Positions 17,822 to 24,218 of a stretch of 64,000 nt of DNA are shown here, in pieces. The DNA comes from Pseudanabaena sp. Lineage in GTDB: Bacteria; Cyanobacteriota; Cyanobacteriia; Pseudanabaenales; Pseudanabaenaceae. Made by a program: the position numbers and the translations under genes. The notes under the pieces were generated by a model. That model worked only from the letters and a program-made list of their open reading frames with translations. It did no database searches and was not told the origin of the DNA. Location: contig QBLS01000001.1 in the NCBI GenBank assembly GCA_003249015.1, positions 186,001 to 250,000 of the forward strand, read 5' to 3'. The first letter of the stretch is position 1; every line of letters begins with the position of its first letter.

Positions 17822-17864
17822 CCAAAAGAGAACGGCGGCGCGATGCGCCGCCGTTCTCTTTTGG
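17822..17864 (+). terminator. Family A hairpin ending the PAP-type cluster
   Basis: Perfect 20-bp arms CCAAAAGAGAACGGCGGCGC and complement, loop GAT, starting 2 bp after the stop codon. No long T-run, so termination is inferred from position. Confidence 0.88.
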
Positions 17865-17887
17865 AACAATTTTAAATTAATTGAGGA

Positions 17888-17943
17888 AGGCTTTGACTTC
17901 GCTCAGCCAACTTAATATTGCTGGCTGAGCGAAGTCAAAGCCT
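17888..17943. repeat. Inverted repeat of the CTTCGCTCAGCC type
   Basis: Perfect 22-bp arms (AGGCTTTGACTTCGCTCAGCCA and complement) with a 12-base AT-rich loop. Related copies lie at 31138 and 31369. This motif is widespread in cyanobacterial genomes. Confidence 0.9.
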
Positions 17944-17965
17944 AATCTTTCACATTAATAATAGC

Positions 17966-17999
17966 AATTCACAAAAGTGTAGTCACACTTTTGTGAATT
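17966..17999. repeat. Family C hairpin (CACAAAAGTGT)
   Basis: Perfect 15-bp arms AATTCACAAAAGTGT and complement, loop AGTC. A related copy lies at 61492 and a half-copy at about 14680. Confidence 0.88.
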
Positions 18000-18010
18000 A
18001 AAAATCTGTA

Positions 18011-18039
18011 AAAAAGGTGGTGCTTTGCACCACCTTTTT
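18011..18039 (-). terminator. Terminator of the rpsO-PAM68 transcript
   Basis: AAAAAGGTGGTGC, loop TTT, GCACCACCTTTTT. It ends 14 bp from the PAM68 stop codon and has T-runs on both strands, so it can work in both directions. Confidence 0.88.
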
Positions 18040-18053
18040 TATGAATTCTTGAG

Positions 18054-18551
18054 TTAGTCTTTGGGAGCCTGAGAAACTTTAACAGTTTGCTGTTGGGACT
18101 TCCAAGCTGACCTTAGATAACCAAAATTTTTCTTAAACTCATCGCCGCCCCACCAAGATCCTAGACGACCTTCATCCCAAGATGCAGAAATAGCTCCATA
18201 ACTAAGTCCGACAACGCCAATCCCTAGAAATAGCATACTCAGCAAAACAACTGCGGAAGTAGGCAAGTCAACTATGTGCTTGCTTACAAGTACATAGCTC
18301 ACAATAAAAGTGGTTAACCCCAACGACGTAGGAATACCACAAAATAGAGCTGCACGGCGAACAATACGCCGATTGACTTCATCGGGTATACCTAAGGAAT
18401 CCTTTGGCTTAGCGATCGCTTTATCACCGTTGGATTTAGTTGCCGATACTTTCTTAGGTGTAGGTGTAGTCGGTGCAACTTGCTTTTTGACTTCTTTGAT
18501 CTTCTTTGAGCGTTTACTTGGCTCGAAAGGAATACGATTCGGCTTATTCAC
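18054..18551 (-). CDS. PAM68-family photosystem II assembly protein
   Basis: 165 aa. A basic N-terminus (NKPNRIPFEPSKRSKKIKEVKK) and Ala/Thr/Pro linker precede the conserved core: DEVNRRIVRRAALFCGIPTSLG, two membrane helices (about 85-105 and 115-135), YGAISASWDEGRLGSWWG and a C-terminal FGYLRSAWK. This is the PAM68/DUF3464 pattern. PAM68 (Sll0933 in Synechocystis) is a thylakoid protein that works in early PSII assembly, around CP47 synthesis and insertion. It lies 48 bp downstream of rpsO on the same strand, a pairing that would couple it to ribosomal protein expression. Confidence 0.9.
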   Translation of the reverse strand: MNKPNRIPFEPSKRSKKIKEVKKQVAPTTPTPKKVSATKSNGDKAIAKPKDSLGIPDEVNRRIVRRAALFCGIPTSLGLTTFIVSYVLVSKHIVDLPTSAVVLLSMLFLGIGVVGLSYGAISASWDEGRLGSWWGGDEFKKNFGYLRSAWKSQQQTVKVSQAPKD

Positions 18552-18599
18552 ATTTCTACTCGCGATGAATTTCGTAATGAATCAGGGAGAACCGATCTC

Positions 18600-18869
18600 C
18601 TAGCCTCGAATACCAAGGCTTTGAATCAATTGCTTGTAGTGAGTACGATCTTGATTCTTAACATACGCAAGTAAGCGCTTGCGCTGACCGATGATTTTCA
18701 ACAAACTACGTCTTGAAGAAAAATCTTTGGGATGTAGCTTGAGGTGAGTGGTCAGTTGAAGAACACGCTCAGAGAGTAGAGCGATCTGTACATCAGAGGA
18801 GCCAGTGTCAGTGGGATGCTTTTGATATTCAGAGAATATTTCTAGTTTGCGATCTTGCAGAAGTGCCAT
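18600..18869 (-). CDS. rpsO: 30S ribosomal protein S15
   Basis: 89 aa, full length. Conserved S15 blocks: HPTDTGSSDVQIALLSERVLQLTTHLKLHPKDFSSRRSLL, then GQRKRLLAYV and YKQLIQSLGIRG. S15 binds the central domain of 16S rRNA early in 30S assembly. The upstream 500 bp on its strand have no other gene on the minus strand up to 19403, leaving room for a long 5' leader with small hairpins (18957-18974, 19053-19068). S15 commonly autoregulates through leader RNA in other bacteria; that is not shown here. Confidence 0.97.
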   Translation of the reverse strand: MALLQDRKLEIFSEYQKHPTDTGSSDVQIALLSERVLQLTTHLKLHPKDFSSRRSLLKIIGQRKRLLAYVKNQDRTHYKQLIQSLGIRG

Positions 18870-19220
18870 GATAAAAAGCTTAAACGTGTTACGAGGTGTA
18901 CGTGACTGGACTCGACACTTAACGCCCCGTTATTTGAGACGTATTAGTGCGTGTTTCCCAATCTCACAATTGGGCATTCCTAGTAGTTTCGCTACTTGTC
19001 AAAGGCTTAATTTTGCTATTCGACAATTCGACTATCTAGGCAATTTACTTTCCTCAGAAGTCACTGAGTACTCATGGCGATCACCATTTCTTTGAAAGAA
19101 TAAACTTCAGAGGAACTAGACTAACACATCGGCAACTAATTTTTTAAGCTAACAAATAATTTGCCATCAATTCTCACTCAGAAACCAGTTTTGAGATTTT
19201 CAAGCAAGCGAGGTACAAAG

Positions 19221-19253
19221 GTAAGTTTCCCCGCCTGAGGCGGGGAAACTTAC
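19221..19253. repeat. Hairpin with CCCCGCC core
   Basis: Perfect 15-bp arms GTAAGTTTCCCCGCC and complement, loop TGA. It lies between the rpsO leader and the small membrane gene. Confidence 0.85.
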
Positions 19254-19326
19254 CCGTACTTCTCTAGACTGATAAACGCCATATTGATTTTTATTGATAT
19301 AGCTGTACTTACTCATTCTTGTTAGA

Positions 19327-19383
19327 TAAGACCTAGAAGACGAGTGGCGGCGCTTCGCGCCGCCACTCGTCTTCTAGGTCTTA
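19327..19383. repeat. Family A hairpin, perfect 27-bp arms
   Basis: 57 bp: TAAGACCTAGAAGACG then AGTGGCGGCGC, loop TTC, exact complement. It starts 20 bp after the stop of the 41-aa gene (minus strand), so it probably ends that transcript. Confidence 0.92.
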
Positions 19384-19402
19384 TGTTCTACAACTGACTT
19401 GA

Positions 19403-19528
19403 CTAATGGGCTGAACCATTACCGTGATACTTGTCAGTGTCATAAAAACCATTACGAGTACCAAAAAATAGACAACTGACTGTAAATAGGATAGTCAGTA
19501 TAGGAAGAATAACTTTGAGGTCTAACAT
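19403..19528 (-). CDS. 41-aa single-helix membrane protein
   Basis: Short gene found by reading the minus strand: ATG 19526-19528, TAG 19403-19405. N-terminal MLDLKVILPILTILFTVSCL is one membrane helix, followed by a polar tail FGTRNGFYDTDKYHGNGSAH. An SD-like AGGGA lies about 9 bp before the ATG and a long hairpin follows the stop, so it looks like a real independent gene. Size and shape resemble the small subunits of photosystems or NDH-1, and the Y-H-G-N-G tail looks conserved, but I do not recognise the family. Function unknown. Confidence 0.7.
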   Translation of the reverse strand: MLDLKVILPILTILFTVSCLFFGTRNGFYDTDKYHGNGSAH

Positions 19529-19632
19529 GGATTTTTCCCTAGCTGATGATGAAGTAATAGCTAGATTTTAGTCGTAATGCCTATAAAAACACCTGTAAGG
19601 AAGTGTTTTCTTAATGAATTACCATGTATCCT

Positions 19633-19677
19633 CAAACAAATCGAGAGGCTAGTGCAGCTAGCCTCTCGATTTGTTTG
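19633..19677 (-). terminator. Hairpin terminator of the FHA-LuxR gene
   Basis: Perfect 20-bp arms CAAACAAATCGAGAGGCTAG and complement, 5-base loop, 14 bp downstream of the stop codon. Confidence 0.88.
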
Positions 19678-19691
19678 GGGATTTAAAATAC

Positions 19692-20423
19692 TTAGTTGCT
19701 AACATCAGTATTGTCAGGAGTGTCAGTAATTTCGGCACTCTCGGCGCTAGGACGATAGCTTTGCTCAAATGCATAGCGCACAATCTGGGAACGATTCTCC
19801 AGATTTAATTTTGTCATGATGCTACTGAGATGAGTTTGTACAGTTCGGGGGCTGATCTGTAGTCGTTTGCCAATTTCTTTGTTAGTAAAGCCCTGTACAA
19901 CTTGCCAAAAAACACGCTCTTCAGAAGGCGTGAGCGTAGTCCGCGAAACAGGCGCGGTGGGTTGCTGAAACAAACGCATATGCTCACTAGGCGTGCGATG
20001 AGGCTCACGCTTGTGGGGAGAAAAGAAATCAATATCAGTTTTGCCAATAGTCATGCGATCGCCACTTTTTAACAAAATCGGAAAAGTGATGCGTTGACCT
20101 CGCATGAATGAACCATTACGGCTACCAAAGTCAACTAAATAAAAACTTCCTGACTCGTTATTATTGTTGCGAAGCTTAGAATCACCTCTATTTGCAGAAT
20201 CAAAGCCCTCATTTTTAGAGGCTCCTACAATCTGCAATGTGGCGTGGTAGCGAGAAACCCATTTATCTGTGAGGACAATTGAGTTGTCGTAGCCTCTGCC
20301 AATCGTCCAAAAGTCTGCGTTAATAAGCGGAATCGTTTGTTGTCCCTCATCTGCATGAACGATCAGATAGGGGTGGGGGTGTAGAAGTGTCACTGAACTA
20401 TTAGACAACTTTGTTGTGTGCAT
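19692..20423 (-). CDS. FHA domain plus LuxR-type HTH regulator
   Basis: About 243 aa from the ATG giving MHTTKLSN (an in-frame TTG lies 3 codons upstream). The FHA domain covers about 25-125 with the phosphothreonine-binding residues WTIGRGYDNSIVL, SRYHA and GSRNGSF. The C-terminal LuxR/GerE HTH (about 165-225) has LTPSEERVFWQVVQGFTNKEI and ISPRTVQTHLSSIMTKL. It should bind DNA under control of a Thr-phosphorylated partner, linking Ser/Thr kinases to transcription. The combination is conserved in cyanobacteria but its regulon is not known to me. Confidence 0.85.
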   Translation of the reverse strand: MHTTKLSNSSVTLLHPHPYLIVHADEGQQTIPLINADFWTIGRGYDNSIVLTDKWVSRYHATLQIVGASKNEGFDSANRGDSKLRNNNNESGSFYLVDFGSRNGSFMRGQRITFPILLKSGDRMTIGKTDIDFFSPHKREPHRTPSEHMRLFQQPTAPVSRTTLTPSEERVFWQVVQGFTNKEIGKRLQISPRTVQTHLSSIMTKLNLENRSQIVRYAFEQSYRPSAESAEITDTPDNTDVSN

Positions 20424-20432
20424 CTCAATCAA

Positions 20433-20785
20433 TTGCCAATATAACCTATTTATATATTGTGAGACGATTTCTCTAAATTTTGAGTTCCTTTTTCAAATTC
20501 ATGGCTTTTGATGGCATATTCTGTTGATCTAACCTGCCTAAGTTGAAATAGTTAGAAGACGGTAATTTATAATCATTGACTTACAGTGTTTTGCGCTTTC
20601 TTAAAACCCGAAAAAGTGAGTGGCGGCGCAAATCGCCTCTACTCCTAATACAAATGATGACAGCTATGAAGTAGGTTTAGACGCAAATCGCTGTAAGAGA
20701 GTACGCAGACTTGTCAGCCAATAGATCTTATTGCTGTTACAAATCTTAAACAATCAATCCCCCTTACAAATCGCCGTTAACAGAA
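20433..20785. other. 353-bp divergent promoter region with a decayed family A copy
   Basis: Between the divergent FHA-LuxR gene and the 20786 gene. A half-copy of a family A repeat (GAAAAAGTGAGTGGCGGCGCAAAT, about 20609-20632) lacks its complementary arm. Otherwise no gene is seen. Confidence 0.5.
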
Positions 20786-21169
20786 ATGATTTGGATCGCG
20801 ATCGCTATACAGTTATTACTTAGTGCATTTTTGTTATGGGCTACATGGCAAGTTTGGCTGCTCAGGAAGTCCTTAGCGGAGACAGTTCAGACCGTAGATG
20901 GTTGGACGGAAGCTTGTCACAATGGTCTACAAGTTTCTAACCCTAGTTTGAAATTAGCGCGTAGTGGTATTGGTTCGGCACGAAAACAGTACCAAATCTT
21001 GCAAACTCAGCTAGCTAAGTTTCAGAATTTGCTGTCTGTGCTTGTGCGTGGTGTATCCTTTGTAAGAAATCGTTGGCAAAAATCTCGTAAAGGCTCACTC
21101 AAGGGTGGGGCAGATTCTTTAAATTACAAGTCCTCAAGGATCAAGCAAAATGTCAAGCGGCGCAGGTAA
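20786..21169 (+). CDS. Unknown membrane-anchored protein
   Basis: 127 aa. One N-terminal helix (MIWIAIAIQLLLSAFLLWATWQVWLL) then a basic helical part (QILQTQLAKFQNLLSVL) and a Lys/Arg-rich C-terminus. It overlaps the YtxH gene by 20 bp, so the two are surely cotranscribed; DUF948 follows. The three-gene order is a familiar cyanobacterial arrangement of small envelope-associated proteins. Function unknown. Confidence 0.72.
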   Translation: MIWIAIAIQLLLSAFLLWATWQVWLLRKSLAETVQTVDGWTEACHNGLQVSNPSLKLARSGIGSARKQYQILQTQLAKFQNLLSVLVRGVSFVRNRWQKSRKGSLKGGADSLNYKSSRIKQNVKRRR

Positions 21170-21536
21170 ATTTTTAGGTGGTTTGATCCTCGGTACGGCA
21201 ATTGGTGCGGCGGCAGGTATTTTGTTTGCGCCGAAGTCGGGGAAAGAAACTCGCCGAGCCCTAAAAAATTCAGCTCAGGATCTGCCAAGGTTAGCGGAAG
21301 AGCTAGGCTCAAATGTTCAATACCAAGCTGATCGCTTTACCGAGCAAGCCCAACGAACTATTGACGAAACGGTGATTCGTTTACAAGAAGCTCTAGCTAC
21401 TGGACAGGAAGCGAGTCGCAGGCTGCAAGAAGAATTAGCGATGTCCGTTGGTAATTCCACAGGTGCGTCCTTGTCGGAGCTAGATGATCGTGCAGGAAAT
21501 AGGGCGATCGCTGATGCAGATGATGAGGAAGAGTAA
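21150..21536 (+). CDS. YtxH-domain protein
   Basis: 128 aa. The N-terminus KFLGGLILGTAIGAAAGILFAPKSGKETR is the YtxH/gas-vesicle-GvpP-like pattern: a glycine-rich membrane helix followed by the APKSGKETR turn. The rest is amphipathic helix with an acidic end. YtxH proteins are linked to general stress in Firmicutes; the role in cyanobacteria is unclear. It starts inside the previous gene. Confidence 0.85.
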   Translation: MSSGAGKFLGGLILGTAIGAAAGILFAPKSGKETRRALKNSAQDLPRLAEELGSNVQYQADRFTEQAQRTIDETVIRLQEALATGQEASRRLQEELAMSVGNSTGASLSELDDRAGNRAIADADDEEE

Positions 21537-21618
21537 TCTCTTAAAAAGTGGACTTAAGCAGAGTGGCTTTAATAATTAATTTTAAAGATCAAGTTAAAGG
21601 ATAAGCACCCAAGAAATT

Positions 21619-22134
21619 ATGTCAGAAGCGATCTTTTTGCTAGGTTTGTCATTTTTATTAGTGGTCGTTTGCCTGACGATGCTCTTGCTAACGGCTATTC
21701 CTGCTTTTCAGGAACTAGCTAAAGCGGCGAACAGTATTATCCGCCTAGCTGACACCTTGACTAGGGAGTTACCTGCAACCCTTGAAGCGATTAGAATGAC
21801 AGGACTGGAGCTGAGTGAATTAAGCGATGAGCTTAATCAAGGAGCCAAGAATGCTGGCGAAGCCGTGAAGCAGGTAAATGATGGTATCAAGGGGGTTAAG
21901 AAAGGTGCTTCTAGTGCTTCGATCGCGACCAAAAGTGCTTTTGCTGGGATCAAGGCAGGGTTAAAGTCGCTCGGTCGTCCAAGACGGAAAAAGCGATCGC
22001 TTGAGCAACCAGAGGAGAAGCGCTCTGGCAGAGAATATTTTGATGAAGATGAGTCTTTTAACCCCAAGCCAATCATCACCCCTGATGACATGAGATCTGA
22101 AGGTTTTATGGGAGATTTATCTAGCGAAGACTAA
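21619..22134 (+). CDS. DUF948-like membrane protein
   Basis: 171 aa. N-terminal membrane helix (AIFLLGLSFLLVVVCLTMLLLTAI), then helical LAKAANSIIRLADTLTRELPATLEAIRMTG and a repeated GAKNAGEAVKQVNDGIKG stretch typical of DUF948. The basic KKRSLEQPEEKR segment and acidic tail are disordered. Third gene of the small envelope set, 82 bp after YtxH. Function unknown; such proteins often act with YtxH partners. Confidence 0.78.
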   Translation: MSEAIFLLGLSFLLVVVCLTMLLLTAIPAFQELAKAANSIIRLADTLTRELPATLEAIRMTGLELSELSDELNQGAKNAGEAVKQVNDGIKGVKKGASSASIATKSAFAGIKAGLKSLGRPRRKKRSLEQPEEKRSGREYFDEDESFNPKPIITPDDMRSEGFMGDLSSED

Positions 22135-22186
22135 ATATTTCCAGTAAATGACCAGATGTGTACGGTAAAGCCGCACACACCTAATC

Positions 22187-22224
22187 AGAAACGAGTTACG
22201 GCACTTCGCGCCATAACTCGTTTC
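22187..22224. repeat. Family A-like hairpin after the DUF948 gene
   Basis: AGAAACGAGTTACGGC...GCCATAACTCGTTTCT, one mismatch, centre ACTTCGC, followed by TGTTTTTTG. Probable terminator of the 20786-22134 genes. Confidence 0.82.
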
Positions 22225-22280
22225 TTGTTTTTTGCCCCCCAACAGTAATGGTTATAAGTAGCTAGGCATAAGTAAACTAA

Positions 22281-22338
22281 AAACCTAGAAAGCTGTCCTG
22301 CCAGCGTAGCGGGCGGGACAGCTTCTGGTTTTAGGTTT
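22281..22338. repeat. Family E hairpin upstream of ndhM
   Basis: AAACCTAGAAAGCTGTCC...GGGACAGCTTCTGGTTTTAGGTTT around GCC-AGCGTAGC-GGGC. Imperfect pairing in the outer part. Related to the copies at 6636 and 57294. Confidence 0.8.
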
Positions 22339-22423
22339 CAATTATGGTGAGATACTTAGCTATAACTTGGTATTATGGTGACATCAGATTTAGATATTTT
22401 AATTACCCAAATCACCTACTTCT

Positions 22424-22774
22424 ATGCCGCTCAAATCAACAACTCGTCACATTCAGATTTATGCTGCCATCGTTGAGGAGCAGAATGATGAACTCATTGA
22501 TAGTGAAAATACTCTGACTTTAGATGTTGATCCTGACAATGAATTGAATTGGACGGATGGAGCACTTCAGAAGGTGTATCGCAAGTTTGATGAGCTAGTG
22601 GCGGACTACAAAGGTGCTGACTTGACTGACTATAATCTGCGGCGTATCGGTTCAGATCTAGAACATTTTGTGCGATCGCTATTACAACAAGGCGAAGTTA
22701 CCTACAATCTGAATCATCGATCCCTCAATTACAGTATGGGCTTGCCGCAGATCGTCAATACTGAAGCGCAATAA
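22424..22774 (+). CDS. ndhM: NAD(P)H-quinone oxidoreductase subunit M
   Basis: 116 aa, the usual length. Diagnostic blocks: LKSTTRHIQIYAA, TLTLDVDPDNELNW, LQKVYRKFDELV, DLTDYNLRRIGSDLEHFVRSLL and NHRSLNYSMGLPQIV. NdhM is an oxygenic-photosynthesis-specific subunit of the peripheral arm of thylakoid NDH-1, needed for cyclic electron flow, respiration and CO2 uptake. It appears to be transcribed alone, flanked by hairpins 22281-22338 and 22844-22878. Confidence 0.95.
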   Translation: MPLKSTTRHIQIYAAIVEEQNDELIDSENTLTLDVDPDNELNWTDGALQKVYRKFDELVADYKGADLTDYNLRRIGSDLEHFVRSLLQQGEVTYNLNHRSLNYSMGLPQIVNTEAQ

Positions 22775-22843
22775 TTAAGCAATTTGCTTCTCGCCCAAAA
22801 AATACTGACGGGGTTCAGTTTCCAACTCATAAAAGTATTCACC

Positions 22844-22878
22844 CATTTGTGAGTTGGTATTAGGCAATCTCACAAATG
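22844..22878. repeat. Short inverted repeat before the DUF2996 gene
   Basis: 10-bp arms CATTTGTGAG and CTCACAAATG, 15-base loop containing GGTATTAGG. It may belong to the family C group. Confidence 0.6.
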
Positions 22879-22916
22879 ATTAGTCCATCTTGCTAACTTT
22901 AAAAATTTTTTAAACT

Positions 22917-23327
22917 ATGTCTGAAACTACTGCGTCCGAGTCTGAGCAGGTCAAGGCTAAGCCTGCGGCTAAACCCAAGGTTGAGAAACCACCAGCGATC
23001 GAAGAACTGCCCTTTGATGAATTTATCAATACCCATTATTTGCCTGCATTAGCTAAAGCATTTACGAAGCAGGGGATTACTGATCTCACTTTAGAATTCA
23101 CTAACTCGCAAGTGCATGGCGTTTGGGATAGTGGACTTCGCCAATTTACTGTTTATTTTTCTAAGGCTGACATTAATGCTCAGAAGGCTTTTTCCTGTGC
23201 TGACGCTGGGCGATCGCCTAGTACGATCGAGCCATTTTTGATTGATGAAAGAAAAGCACCGTTAGATCTATTAGTATTTGGTGTAATTCAAAGACTGACG
23301 GCACAAAAGTGGCTATCTGCTAATTAA
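22917..23327 (+). CDS. DUF2996 protein
   Basis: 136 aa. A charged Lys/Ala/Pro/Glu N-terminal 30 residues precede a conserved domain: FDEFINTHYLPALAKAFTKQGI, DLTLEFTNSQVHGVWD, GLRQFTVYFSKADINAQKAFSC. This pattern is DUF2996, restricted to cyanobacteria and plastids as far as I know. No catalytic motif or membrane helix. Function unknown; the phylogenetic range points to photosynthesis. Confidence 0.82.
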   Translation: MSETTASESEQVKAKPAAKPKVEKPPAIEELPFDEFINTHYLPALAKAFTKQGITDLTLEFTNSQVHGVWDSGLRQFTVYFSKADINAQKAFSCADAGRSPSTIEPFLIDERKAPLDLLVFGVIQRLTAQKWLSAN

Positions 23328-23347
23328 TTAAGCTAATCAAAAACAGG

Positions 23348-23404
23348 CTTAATCAAAAAAAAGTGAGAGTGCGGCTTTGCCGCACTCTCACTTTTTTGAT
23401 TAAG
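23348..23404. repeat. Bidirectional hairpin between convergent genes
   Basis: TTAATCAAAAAA...GTGAGAGTGCGGC, loop TTT, GCCGCACTCTCAC-TTTTTTGATTAA. It lies 20 bp after the DUF2996 stop and 14 bp from the stop of the opposite gene, and carries A/T runs on both sides as terminators do. Confidence 0.88.
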
Positions 23405-23418
23405 CGCAAAGCGCTGCA

Positions 23419-24213
23419 TTAGTTTTTTGGCACAATTACTAAAATTCCATTTTGGGCTTCCAGTTTCATTCCCAACTTATCAACCTCTTGGGCAATGATT
23501 TGTACAGTTTTCTTGTCTGTGGCATTTCTTAAAACTACTGACCATGCTCCAATTTGGGCATTAGTGAGATCTCGCTCTTCTTCGAGCCAAGTGGCTGACT
23601 GGCGAGAGAGTTCGGCTACTAGCTTAGGGTCATCAACTAGGTCTTGACCAGATTTTGCAGCGATATCAGCCCATTCTGCGGCTTTCAAATGAGACTTTCT
23701 AGCGCCTTTAGCATCACCTAAAAACAGTAACTGATCGGTTGCCTTATAACGCCAAATATTGTAAGCACTGGGCTGAACATTGGGATCAAGCGATCGCAAT
23801 CCTTGGGCATAGATATTGTTAGCTTCGCTAGGAGCTCCTGCAAACATCGAGACACTAGCTGACATATACACATAGCTACTGATAAATCTGGGATCGCGCT
23901 CAATAATATTTCTAAAATAGAGTGGACTCAGCCCATAACCAGTCTGAAAATTGATCCTAGCGACATCATCACCAAAATATTGCAAAAACTGTAAGAAAGC
24001 AAAATTGGCAATCAAGTTGTTAAAGCCAAAACCGCGAGAGGGTAATTGACGAATTAAGGTCAGGCGAGCTTCTTCCTCAATCACACTTTTGCGGATGTCC
24101 TCTGAGGTTTGACCGCCCAAGCGTTGATTTAATCTGGGGTACTGTAAACTGAGCGCGATCGCAGCAAAAGTGACGATCGCACTCAAATTGATTACTAAAC
24201 TACGCAGCCGCAT
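23419..24213 (-). CDS. Unknown membrane-anchored or exported protein with TPR-like helices
   Basis: 264 aa. N-terminal signal anchor (LVINLSAIVTFAAIALSLQY), then a conserved region FGFNNLIANFAFLQFLQYFGDD, FRNIIERDPRFISSYVYM and TPR-like helices around 120-200. It starts 5 bp after the stop of the six-repeat peptidoglycan-binding protein, so the two share a transcript. I recognise the architecture as a conserved cyanobacterial hypothetical but not its role; a periplasmic or thylakoid-lumen partner is likely. Confidence 0.7.
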   Translation of the reverse strand: MRLRSLVINLSAIVTFAAIALSLQYPRLNQRLGGQTSEDIRKSVIEEEARLTLIRQLPSRGFGFNNLIANFAFLQFLQYFGDDVARINFQTGYGLSPLYFRNIIERDPRFISSYVYMSASVSMFAGAPSEANNIYAQGLRSLDPNVQPSAYNIWRYKATDQLLFLGDAKGARKSHLKAAEWADIAAKSGQDLVDDPKLVAELSRQSATWLEEERDLTNAQIGAWSVVLRNATDKKTVQIIAQEVDKLGMKLEAQNGILVIVPKN

Positions 24214-24218
24214 TTGAC

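Larger units (their letters stand above)
18870..19402. other. 533-bp region without a protein gene: rpsO leader and two hairpins
   Basis: On the minus strand it is the presumed rpsO 5' leader/promoter. Small inverted repeats are seen at 18957-18974 (CCCAAT...ATTGGG), 18981-18996 and 19053-19068. The distal part holds the hairpins 19221-19253 and 19327-19383. No known RNA class is recognised. Confidence 0.5.

Noticed and set aside
18847-19095. 82-codon plus-strand frame upstream of rpsO
   Set aside because: No SD, no family resemblance, and it covers the presumed rpsO leader.
20560-20640. Possible functional family A hairpin upstream of the 20786 gene
   Set aside because: Only one arm is recognisable; no pairing partner within 100 bp.
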